Source: Hirsutella rhossiliensis (Eukaryota > Ascomycota > Sordariomycetes > Hypocreales > Ophiocordycipitaceae). Taken from it: a stretch of 64,000 nt of DNA. The stretch lies in contig NW_025408667.1 of NCBI RefSeq assembly GCF_020360975.1, positions 8,866,001-8,930,000 on the forward strand. The letters are read 5' to 3'. Positions 36,115 to 46,684 of the stretch are shown piece by piece. Each line of letters opens with the position of its first letter. Within the stretch, counting starts at the first letter, position 1. The notes under the pieces were generated by a model. It ran no database searches. It saw only the letters and a program-made list of their open reading frames with translations, and had not been told where the DNA came from. A program made the translations under genes and the position numbers.

Positions 36115-39100
36115 CACCCCCTTAGCTATGGCCTGCCCTTATAGTAAGGGCATAGCTAATACGGCTTCGGGCTAGTAAGCGTATAGAGGAGGTTCTTAGC
36201 TCTATACTTCTCCCTTTACTCGAGGAAAGCAAGGGCCTTCGTCCCTAGGCTCTTTAGACCTACTTAAGGAAAAAGGGGCCTAAAGAGGGAAAGTCCTATA
36301 AGAAAGGGGGCCTTCTTAGAAGGGAAAACCTAATTAAAATAGGGGCCCTAAAGGAAAAACCTCTTCCTTTCTTCGGCTATAGACGTTACCTTCTTATACG
36401 TGCTATTAGCTCCTCTCGTAGACTCTTAAGGCGGGCTTCTAAGGATAGCTTCTCTCGAACGTCTTCTAGCCTAATTTACTATAAAAAGACAGCTAGCTTC
36501 TACTTCGGTAGGGGCTTCGTAAGACCGTCGGCTTTTATTAATGCCGTTAGAACCTAACGGACGGAAATAAGTCCCCTTTAGACCTCTTAGCGTAACTAAT
36601 ACTAGTAGATATCGATATACCGTAGCCGGGTCGATAGCTTACTATTTTCCTCCGTAAGAATTCGTATAGTCTACGTATTATCGTATTCTATAGCTAACGG
36701 GGACGGAATTTATAGTCGTAACGATATTAGTAGCCGGCTAAGGAAAATCGCTTCTTTTAACGCTTCTAAAAGAGCTAGTAGCTCTGCCTCCGTACTAGAA
36801 GTCGTAATAGTAGCCTGCTTCGAAGCTCTCTAAGCAATAGTTCCTCTAAAAAGGGATATAATATACCCTTATAAGCTCTTTCTATTTAAGGAATTATCCG
36901 TAAAGGACGAATCGCTTAACTAGAGGAAGATTTCGGCAGCTAATTTCTTCCTTTCCTACCCTCCTAGGCGCAGACTATATAATCTCGTTAAATAGAGATA
37001 AAGAATTGCTCTGTCTGCCGCTTCTTAATGCCTAGGGCTAGGATTCTAGTTATGCCTAGCTAGCTAGGAGACCGTAAAAGAGATATCCGGTCTAGTAGAA
37101 ATAGCTAAAAAAAGCAGGGAGCCTACCTTCTATTAATATTAATGTTTCTCTTGCTCCCTAGCTTAAAAGGACGGATTAGGCAAAAGCTCTTCGTCTAATA
37201 TAAGCGTAGAGGGAAGCTTCTTATCGAGGGAATTAGGGAGGAATTTATAAGCGACCTTATCGATATAAGCGTCCTAGGTAAGCTAGATAGTCTATTAGGA
37301 CCTATTCCGAAGGATTCGTATCCCTAGGAACCACTTTAGCTCCCCTAGCCTAGTTATCTTATACCTTTATTATAGGCCTTATATAGCCTCCCTAGCAGTA
37401 GCTTCTTCCTCTTTTAGGTACGCCTAGATAATATCGTCGACGTAGAAGAAGACCGTGATTTTACCCTTTTATATTATACACGGTTCCTAAGGGACTTTCT
37501 TAAAGCCTAGGGCTTTAAGGGAACCTATTAAATGCTATTGCTAAAGAAGGGGTAATCTTCGTAATCCGTATAAAGCTTTCCTAAGCCGTAGAACCTTTCC
37601 TAGCTATTAGAAGCCTAGTAGAAGGCGTATATAGATAACTTCTTCTTCCTCGAGTAGGCAGTTAATAAAGGCGTTGACTATATCTATCTAATCGAGCTCG
37701 AGGTCGAATTCTGCTACTATAGCTATAAGGGTCCGAAAAGACATCCCTACTAGGGTAGTTGCCCTAGTAGGAAGATCCCCTTTTTCTTACTAGTTCCCGT
37801 AGATAACTAGCCGGGCTTTGCACTTTTAAAGGAAGCCGTGTTTATTAGTCTTATAGATAAAGACCTACTTATAGCTAAGGACCTATTTTCCTCTTGCCTT
37901 TTCCTTAAGGACCTCTTCGAAAGACCCTATCTCTTCGTATAAGGCTAGGTGGTCTTTCTAGGCCTAGAAAAGCTAGACTCTAAAGGGGTGTCTTTCTAGC
38001 TACTTTTAGTTTACTAGTAGGTCCGGGAGGTCTCTTTTATATACCTTCCTTACTAATACTAGCTTAAAAAGCCGGCCTACTATAAACGCTCTATAGGAAC
38101 CGTCTTCTATTAGCGTTAGGTAGAAGTCGGAAAAACGATCGAAATAGGGGAGAGGTTAGTCTTCTTTCGTATCGGGCCCTATACCTTCCTTTGCTTCTCG
38201 AAGCAGGGATAAAAAGGCAGCCGGATAATCCTTCGAGAGAGGTGCCTTTCCTACCCCTTAGGGGCCGAGACGGAAGACTAACTAAAAAAGCTGCTTCTAG
38301 ATCTTCTTCTTATTCCGTAAGAGGAGGCGTAGGGAGGTAGGCGTATTCTATCTCTACCGCTTTCCTATAGTCTCCTTCTTCGTCTAGATTATCTAATCTA
38401 GTAGCTTCCTCTTCTTCTTCTTCGAAGTTAGCGTTATCCTCGACTACTTCGACGTCGGTTTCTTCTTCTATTTCCTCGTCTAGGGCCTCTTCTTAAGACT
38501 ATTAGGAAGGGGGAATTTAGATCTTTTAAATTAGCTAACGTTAAGAGAGTAAGAGGGGCTATTAATCCCTCTTTTCGTCGAAGAAGCTAGATTCGTCGAA
38601 AATTATATCCCTAGTCGAAATAACCTTCCGTAAAAGAGGAATCTAGATCTAGAAGATATTCGTAGAAATATACCTAACGAGGTAACTAATAAAGGCTCTA
38701 GGATTAAGCTTTCTTTTCTTCTTCCTTTTTAGCTATATATCGGCAGTTATTGCGTATACCTTATAGCCGTAGGCACGAAGGTAGGCTAGCGAGGCCCTCT
38801 TCTTTATAAAGAGCTCGAGTAGGGATTTCTAGTCTATTCCTTAGGTCTTAAAAAGGGTCTCTAGGTCCCTATAGTCTCTTAGTCCCCTAGGGTCCCTTAG
38901 GGTCCGGTTCCGAAGGTAATAGGCGGTCTTAACGACTTCCCTTTAAAGGTCGTATAGAAGCCTTATAGCAATTCTTATTATACGGGCCCTTTCTATTATA
39001 GCACCCTTTAATCTTTCTGCCCCTCCGTTCTAGGCCTAGGTATTCGGTGCTAACGGGAGGGGTAAAATGCCCCTTTTTCGTAGCTAATTTAAGATATCCT

Positions 39101-40054
39101 TCGTAAATAGCTCTCCGTTAGACCGTATCTTCTTTACCTTATAGCTAAAGTAGGATTTTATTTAGTTAACGAAGTCCCGGAGGGCAAACTAATTATATTT
39201 ACTTAGGTAGGTCTATAAGAAATAGGGGAAAACTATCCCTAAAAAAGCGTCTATGAAAAATATTACCCTAACGAAGCTTTCCTAATCCCTCGAGACGTCG
39301 GTCTAATCGACCTAAATTTCCTTACACGGCTGGTCCGGCCGTAAAGGCGTTCGTCTAGAAATTCGTCTCCTAGTCTTTCCTTAGCCGTAGTATTCGCATT
39401 CGACGGTCTTTAGGCCCCTTATTCGTATGCCTTATTATTAACCTAGCTTATATAAAGCTAGGGGGCCTAGGTAACTAAGTCGTGCGTGCTAAAGAAGACC
39501 GTCTCCTTAGGCTGCTAAAAGAGGGTCCTTAGATCTTACCCTCCTAGCAGGGAAAGCTAACTTTTCGAGTAGTTCCTTCCTAAGGATAGGTCGGAATTCG
39601 AGAATAAATTAACCGAATTTTTCCTCGATAAGCCTAATAGTCTAATTCTTCTAGACTAGCCTCGTAGGCTTAGACGTCGTATCCTAGAAGATTCCTTCCT
39701 TTCGAAGAAGGCGGAAGGAAATTAAGCTCGTTAAAAATCAAGGGCAATAAGCTAGCCTTTTTCGTCGAAGAATTCGTATAGATCTATTAGGTAATTTCAT
39801 CGTAAAATTCACCCTTCTATATCCTTCTATCCGTATAGTTAATTCCCCGGCAATAAGATATTCCTTTCGTGCTTTCTTAAAGGACCGGAATTATAAGAGT
39901 ATATTATATATATCGAGGGAAGCACTAGAGTTAAGGATAGCTGATTTTTATAGGGGATAATCGGAGGGCTCTAACGGTTAGTCTTAGCCTTATTAATCCG
40001 TAGGGAAGACGAAGGCCGGATTTACTATACTAACGATTTTTCCTCGAATTTACG

Positions 40055-40553
40055 TGTTACGACCCGACCAACGGTTGGTCACAAGCAGCCCTCAACAAGG
40101 CCGACACGTGACGGAGGGGTACAGGATCCCGCGAAGTCACGTGATGGATCATTTGGATCACTTGGTGATCCCAACGATCCGGCTCATTGGATCATCTCGA
40201 TGATCCAACGACGATGTACAGGATCATTGATCGTCTCAATGATCCAACGATCCGTGAACAGGATCATCACGTTCGCTGAATGATCCACGAAGGACCACTG
40301 GGTATATAAGGACACCCAATTCCACTCCTTTAGACTAGATAGCTCTTTAGCTTTCAACACAATCATTACGATCCCTATCACGATCTCATCTCTGATTCCG
40401 ATCACTTGATTACCTGGTTACAGCCCACGGTCTACGACCTCCGACTCATCACCAACGTGACATACTTATCATTGCTCAGACCACGCCCTGTTGTATCTGC
40501 CAACATAAACCCCACGACAGGTTTATCCCTTGGGAATATCACCGGTCGTCACA
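40055..40553 (+). mobile_element. Solo LTR of D-type chromovirus, almost unmutated
   Basis: 499 bp, TGTTACGAC...GTCGTCACA, with TTACG duplications at 40050-40054 and 40554-40558. It shares its 3' half with the D1 and D2 LTRs, but the U3 half is filled with GATC-containing units (ggatcat, gatccaacgatcc; 40145-40290). A TATA box (ggtatataag, 40301-40310) precedes a CA-rich leader. CpA and TpG are abundant, so it is the youngest insertion in this nest. A 73-codon minus-strand frame inside is incidental. Confidence 0.92.
40302..40310 (+). promoter_or_regulatory. TATA box of the D solo LTR
   Basis: gtatataag precedes by about 30-50 bp the likely transcript start, and the following region (ttcaacacaatcattacg) is a typical CA-rich fungal leader. 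Confidence 0.55.
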
Positions 40554-41926
40554 TTACGGTAGCGGCGTTAGTTGCTATTTCTTAGTAACCCGAATCTCGT
40601 CTATCTTCTTCTATAACGAGGGGTCCTCCTTAAGAGACTATTATACTATTTCTCGTAGCCTCTTTAAAGGGTTAATTCCTTTAGGTCGGTTTTCCTCGAA
40701 GACCTGCTAGTAGTCTTCTAGCCGATAGGGCTTTTTATATGCTTAGCAGGTAGGTCGATTCCTCCTTATACGTTTCTTCGAGGAATCCTTGTCCCGGTCT
40801 AGAAGATCTGCTTAAAAACCCCCCCTTTTTACCCCTTATTGCTGATTTTAACGAGGTTCGATTTCGACTAGTTCCCTGATTTTTCGACTAACGGACTAAA
40901 AGGTCTATTAGGGGACTAGTCTAGCCGGTCTAACTAACGGGACCGGGGCCGGTCCCGGAGCAAGATACGTAGCCGGGGCCGGGGCCGTAGCTATAGTTAA
41001 CGACGGCGTTAAGGCTCTCGAGGGAGGAGGAGCCGAAGGAGCAACAGCCGTAGCAGTAGCAGCGGGAGCCATAGCAATAGGGGCTATAGGTCGAACCGTC
41101 TAGGTCGAGTGCTAGCCTCGAAGGAATAAGACTACTTGCTATTATACTCTAGCAGCTTCTTCGTCTAGTTCCCGGCTAGCCTCTTAAAAGATAGTCGAGT
41201 AACCGTTACTAATAGGCTTTATTAGTAGAGATATATCCCGTAGCTACTAGCCGGAAAGAGCTTCTATAAGGAAGTATTAGTTAGCTTCCTCGAGGATTTC
41301 TTCCTACTTAGCTAGCTACGAAGAAGCTAGCAGGTTCCTAGTAGAAAAGGCTCCTAGGTAGGCCGTATAGGTCTTCCTAATACGGTTAGTTATATAACCT
41401 CTCGAGGGAGCTATCGAGGTCTCGAGCTTTAAAAGCCACTGCCTAGGAGTCTCTTCCTCTTAAAGAGAGATTAGCTTTACGGCATTAAAGGATTCCGTTA
41501 TCGCCGTATAAGTAGCCGTTAGTAGCTTTATCTCGTAAAGGTATTCCTTTCGGTGACTCTCGTAGTCGCCTAAGGTAGCAGAAAAAGCTCTCTATAATAT
41601 AGAGGTTAGCTCGGAGAAGAGGGTAGCTCCCTCTATAAAATCCGTTGCCCTAGGATAAAGAGGGGGCTTAAGAGGGTCCTACTTATTAAAGAAGACTAAA
41701 TTATAGATAGTTCTATCTATACGAGCCCATAGCTCCTTTACCTACTTATCCTAATCTTAGGGCTCTATAAGAATCGTCCTATAGACCGTCGGGACGGTAG
41801 AGGAGTCGATTTTCGTTATCGTTGCGAAAGAAGAGGGGGGGCAGAAAAGTTAGTTAAAAATCGGCTTTTCTAGTAAGAGGGGTAAAAGGATATAAGAAGG
41901 TGCCTTTTACAGCAGCTAGAAGGTAT

Positions 41927-41955
41927 AGGAATTCTATTCCTCCCGGGCTTATAAC
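41927..41955 (-). promoter_or_regulatory. B-c primer-binding site and adjoining hairpin
   Basis: In element orientation GTTATAAGCCCGGG (41955-41942) follows the 5' LTR directly, then AGGAAT, loop AGA, ATTCCT (41941-41927). B-a keeps the stem despite RIP in the PBS (18723-18751). Confidence 0.78.
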
Positions 41956-42441
41956 TCTCGCGTAGAGAGATACGAGAAGTATATAAAAATACACAAAGGT
42001 AAAATTAAGAGTAAGGGGTTAGATAGGCAGGGCAGAGAGATATGATTCTTATAGAAGCAGCAATAAAGGTAGGGGAGTGATTATTATATTACCTTAATTA
42101 TCCTTCTTTCCTCTATCTAACGCCCCTCTTTATACCCTTCTAGCATCTTAATTAATAAAGAAGATCCTGCTTAAAGAAGCTACTAATGTCCTTTCGACTA
42201 CCGAGCTTTTTGCCGGTTTTTCCCCTCCTTTCTAGCCGTTGCCGGCACATCCGTCTTATCTCTCGCTACCTCTATAAGAAGCTATCGCTACTTCTACTTC
42301 CCCTTATGCCCCTACCCTCCTTTCTATACCTCTTTTTAGCTCCTTCTTCCTTCTTCTATACCGGGTGTTTTTTAGCTTCCTTAGTCCCTCTTACTAAGGG
42401 ATATCTCCGAGAACTACGAAATTAAGCCACGCTTCGCGATA
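41956..42441 (-). repeat. B-c 5' LTR
   Basis: 486 bp, paired with 35629-36114. Both B-c LTRs carry the same 79-codon plus-strand open frame, antisense to the element and best seen as chance. Confidence 0.9.
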
Positions 42442-45400
42442 ATATAACCTAGTATCTAATATAAATAGAATAAAGTATATAATATAAAGATCTAAAGAGT
42501 TATTACTACTCTAAGGAAAGACATTAAATAAATTAATAAAGAGCTTAAGTTAAGAGAAACTAGCTCTTAAAAGAAAGAATAAAGCCTATAAGATAAAATA
42601 AAGAATATCCCTTAGGAATACCGGAAATATAATAAACTCTTTAAGGAAGAACTTAAGATAGGGTTACCTAAATATAGCTAATAGGACTATAAATTTTATC
42701 TTAAGGATAGAATAACGCCGACGTTCTATAAGATCTATAACTTAAACGAAAAGTAACTATAAACGCTATACGACTACCTTAACGAGAATCTATAAAAGGG
42801 ATATATATAAACGTTAATATCTAAAGTAGGCTACCTAGTTATATTTATTTTAAAGAAAAATAGTAAGCTATAACTAGTTATCGACTATAGACGCTTAAAC
42901 GATATTATAATAAAGGACCGAATACTATTACCGCTTATATTAAAACTATAAGATCGACTATATAGTAAAAAATAGTTTATAGCCCTTAACCTTAAAGGCG
43001 CCTATAACTTAATATATATAAAAAAGGGATATAAATAGATAATAGCCTTTAGAACGAAATTTAGACTATTTAAATATCTAGTAATACTATTTAGACTTAT
43101 AAATATACTAGCTACCTTCTAATAGATAATTAATAATATCCTACGCGAATACTTAGATATCTTTATAGTAGTATACTTAGATAATATCCTAATCTTCTTA
43201 GATACCCTAGGAGAATATAAGGAACACGTCTATAAGGTACTCTACGTACTTTAGAATATAAAGTTACTAGTTAAACTAAAGAAAAGTAAGTTCTATATAT
43301 AAAAAGTAGATTTCCTTAAATATATAATCTTATTAAGAGAGATATAAATATAATAAGATAAGATTAACTTAGTTAAAGAATAGCTAACGCTAAAGAACGT
43401 TAAGGATATATAAAGTTTCCTAGGATTTATAAATTACTACTAACGATTTATTAAAGATTTCGGAAAGATTATAGTACTACTATATAACTTAATAAAGAAG
43501 GAAAAAGAATTTATATAGGACGATAAAGCTAATAAAGCTTTCGAATATATTAAGACTATAATTATATAAAAACTAGTCTTAACTACCTTCGATCTAGAAC
43601 GATAAATCGAACTTAAAACCGATATATTAAACTTTACTCTAAGAGTATAAATTAGATAGAAGGAGGATAAAGGAAGACTGCGACTAATTATATTCTACTT
43701 AAAAAAGCTATATAGCATAGAACTTAATTACCCTATCTATAATAAAGAATTCCTTATAATTATTTAAGCTTTTAAGGAATTTTAATACTACCTTCTTAGA
43801 AGTAAGTATAAAGTTAAGGTCTATATAGATTATAAAAACATCTTATACTTTATAACTATATAATAGTTAAACGGACGATAGATCCGATAGGCCGAATATT
43901 TATTAGAATTTAACTATAAAATAATCTATAAAAAAGGAATAGAAAACGGTTAAGCTAATACCCTTAGTAGACGAAGTAACTACGATATAAGAGCACCTAT
44001 AGCGAAAGGATAGCTCCTAGAAATTAATAAAAATAGGAACTACTAGCAATAATAGCTAAATATAATATTTAAAGTATAACCCGACGACTTAATATACTAA
44101 AAGATCTTAAAATAGATAAAAGAATATAAAGTATTAAACGGATATAATATAGAATATTTAGAAGTTTTAATATATAAAGATAAAATCTAAATACTACTAG
44201 AATTACGAGATAAAGTTATATAAGATATATATAAATATCTAATATATAGATACTAAGGAATCTAAAGAATAATAGAACGGATTAAACGATAATATAACTT
44301 CTTATAGCTTAAAGAAGTAGTATAATAAGTTATTAAGGAATATAAACTTTACGTATAAAGTAAAGCTAAACGATATAAATTATATAGAGAATTATAACCG
44401 CTACTAGTACTAGAAAAACTATAGGATTTAATAGCTTTTAACTATATTATAAAGCTACTAATATTAAAAGAACCTATAACTAACGTTAAGTATAATAGTA
44501 TATTCGTTATTACCGATAGACTAATAAAGTATAGGTACTTCTTACTATATAAAGAAGTAAGTAATATAGAAGAACTAGTATATATATTTCTATAAACTAT
44601 TATTAGTAATTATAGACTACTAAACGAGATTATCTTTAATAAAGGAAGTACGTTTATAGCTAAGTTTTAGTAAGCTCTTATAGTATAATTAAGGACGAAA
44701 TATAAGCTTAGTATAGCTTATTACCTATAAATAGATAGATAAATAAAACGACTTAACTAAACGCTTAAATAATATTTATAATACTATATTAGTTATAAAT
44801 AAAACGATTAAGTTAAATAGCGACTAATAGCATAACTAGCTTATAATAGCTTAGTTATAGAAATAACTAAGCTCTTACTAATATATACTAATTATAGATA
44901 TAACCCAGAAGTATTTAAGGTTACTCGATAAGGACTATAAGCGGAATAAGTAATACTATAAGTAGATTAGCTATAAAAATTATATAAAGAAATATAATAA
45001 AAACTTTAATTTATTAGAGAACGAATATCTACTTATTATAATCGGAAAAGATTATAGGGACTAATCTTTTAAGAGGGAGATATAGTCTACCTTATATAAC
45101 GAAATATTAAAATAAAACGACTAAGTAATAAATTAGATTTTAAGAAACTTAGACCGTTTAAAGTTAAGAAAGCTATTTTAAAAGTTAACTATAAACTTTC
45201 GCTACTAATAATAATATAAATATACCTAATATTTTATATCTTATTATTAGAACTAGTACTATAAAACGCTAAACTATAAGATAAAATCGAAGTTAATAAT
45301 AATTAAGAATATAAAGCTAAATAAATACTAGATATAAGAAAATAAGGTTAGTAATAAGAATACCTTATTAAGTAAAAGGGATATAGATTAAAGGAAAATA

Positions 45401-46180
45401 CCTAGGAACTACTTAAGCACTTAACCTATTATAGCTCTCTACTCTAATAGTTCTACTAGGCGAACCCTTAATTAGAAATATAGGGTTACTAAGAATAGTA
45501 TCTTAGTCTAATACGTTTAAGGTACTAAACGATTAAACCTTACTAATAGCAATAGTTTCCTTATTTAATAAATAAACTAATTCGTTTTAAGAAGAACGCG
45601 TTATACTATCTTCTTTATTAATAGCTTATATACCCCGCTAAAATAACTTACTACCTTAGTCCTTTAAGAAACGCTTCTATTTCCTAATCTAAGCTAGGCG
45701 AGCTATCGCTTCCTCTAACTCTTCTTTTACTTTCTATTCGTCTAAATTAATCTTTTACTATTAATTTATAATATAACGAACTAGAAAAGAAGGAATATTA
45801 GTAAAAAGAATAATAGGGAAGGAAAGGGATAAAACGAATAGGCGGACGCTATATTATAACTATTATAAGAGCGGCCTATAGAAGTATATTTAAAACACCG
45901 ATTAAAACGCTCGCCGACTTTATAAGTTAGGCCTAACTAAAAATAATAAGAGTAAGGTATAATTTTAATACTATAGATCTCGGTCTAGGATACTAGCTCC
46001 GATCGTTAACGTAATTTATCGGAATTATAAGAATGGGATTTTTAAATATAACTAGATATACTATTAGTAGTATATCCTAAAAGGATAAAAGAATAAGGAA
46101 CGATATACTTACGCACGACGCGATAAGGGTATATTTATATATAGCGGCTAAAGTAATAGGTCTTAGGGATAAGACTAAAA
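42442..46180 (+). pseudogene. D1 pol: RT, RNase H, integrase, chromodomain
   Basis: Plus-strand gypsy pol resumes after B-c. The RT box at 43174-43197 reads YLDNILIF (YLDD with one Asp-to-Asn change). RNase H follows (about 43500-43980). The integrase zinc-finger region is near 44200-44300, and the core runs to about 44900. A GPF-type module (about 45060-45260) leads to HPIFH-like and LLEP-like motifs. A chromodomain at about 45305-45420 has EYLIK-stop-KGY, the stop replacing the conserved Trp. Order and chromodomain place it in the chromoviruses. RIP stops are dense. Confidence 0.82.
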
Positions 46181-46195
46181 GGAGGGGAGGCATCC

Positions 46196-46679
46196 TATTA
46201 CGACTACAGTCTAGTAAACCGCGGGGACTAATATATATTACGAGGTTATATAACGTAGGGAGCAAGGAATATTAAACGGACTAATAGGCTAATTAAGTTT
46301 AGAGTAATAGGTTACTCTAGCGCTCTAACGCTCTATAGCTAGGATCGTAGGATCGCTCTAGCGCTCTAGCGCTCCTAGATAATAGGATTACCTAGCGCTC
46401 TCGGCGATCTAGGGAAGCTCTTAAGATATATAAGGAAGGAACGGAATACTCCTTTAAATAGATAGCTTAATAGCTTTTAATATTATAATTATTACGATCT
46501 TTATTACGATCTTATCTTTAATTCCGATTACTTAATTACCTAGTTATAGTCTAGGGTCTATAGCCTCTAACTTATTACTAACGTAATATACTTATTATTA
46601 CTTAAACTACGCCCTATTATATCTATTAATATAAACCCTTTAATAGGTTTATCCCTTAGGAATAATACCGGTCGTTATA
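46196..46679 (+). repeat. D1 3' LTR
   Basis: 484 bp, complete relative to the 5' LTR. Ends gtcgttata, followed by GTATA and the rest of B-b. Confidence 0.88.
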
Positions 46680-46684
46680 GTATA

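Larger units (their letters stand above)
36126..41926 (-). pseudogene. B-c gag-pol (Ty1/copia), stop-interrupted
   Basis: The minus-strand polyprotein has copia order. Gag lies next to the 5' LTR (about 41900-40560) with a Pro/Ala-rich part over the GGGGCC repeats near 40940-40990. The integrase C-terminal catalytic block at about 38930-39130 reads NGELF through NTQAQNGGAERLKG, close to the copia TPQQNGVAER motif. The RT box at 37430-37444 encodes YVDDI intact, unlike B-a (YVNDI) and B-b (YVNNI). RNase H is expected at about 36900-36200. Stops are mainly at Gln/Trp positions. The D solo LTR interrupts it at 40055-40553. Confidence 0.85.
35629..42441 (-). mobile_element. Ty1/copia family B, copy B-c, least mutated
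   Basis: LTRs 35629-36114 and 41956-42441 (486 bp each). Without the D solo LTR the element is about 6.3 kb. It retains many CpA/TpG sites and most active-site residues, so it is the best reference for the family, though frames still carry stops. The left edge abuts TRIM1; no clean 5-bp duplication is visible around B-c alone or around TRIM1 plus B-c. Confidence 0.92.
31229..46679 (+). mobile_element. Ty3/gypsy chromovirus family D, copy D1
   Basis: Plus-strand element inside B-b with GTATA duplications. LTRs are 31229-31689 (461 bp) and 46196-46679 (484 bp). The 23-bp difference is a deletion between two ttattact repeats in the 5' LTR. The polypurine tract ggaggggaggcatcc (46181-46195) directly precedes the 3' LTR. 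It contains TRIM2 and the TRIM1 plus B-c block. A second copy starts at 61941. Confidence 0.9.

Noticed and set aside
40184..40405. 73-codon minus-strand frame in the D solo LTR
   Set aside because: It runs antisense through the GATC repeats and the TATA region of an LTR; repeated Ile/Trp/Met reflects the repeat.
46077..46265. 62-codon minus-strand frame at the D1 3' end
   Set aside because: It straddles the polypurine tract and the start of the 3' LTR on the non-coding strand.
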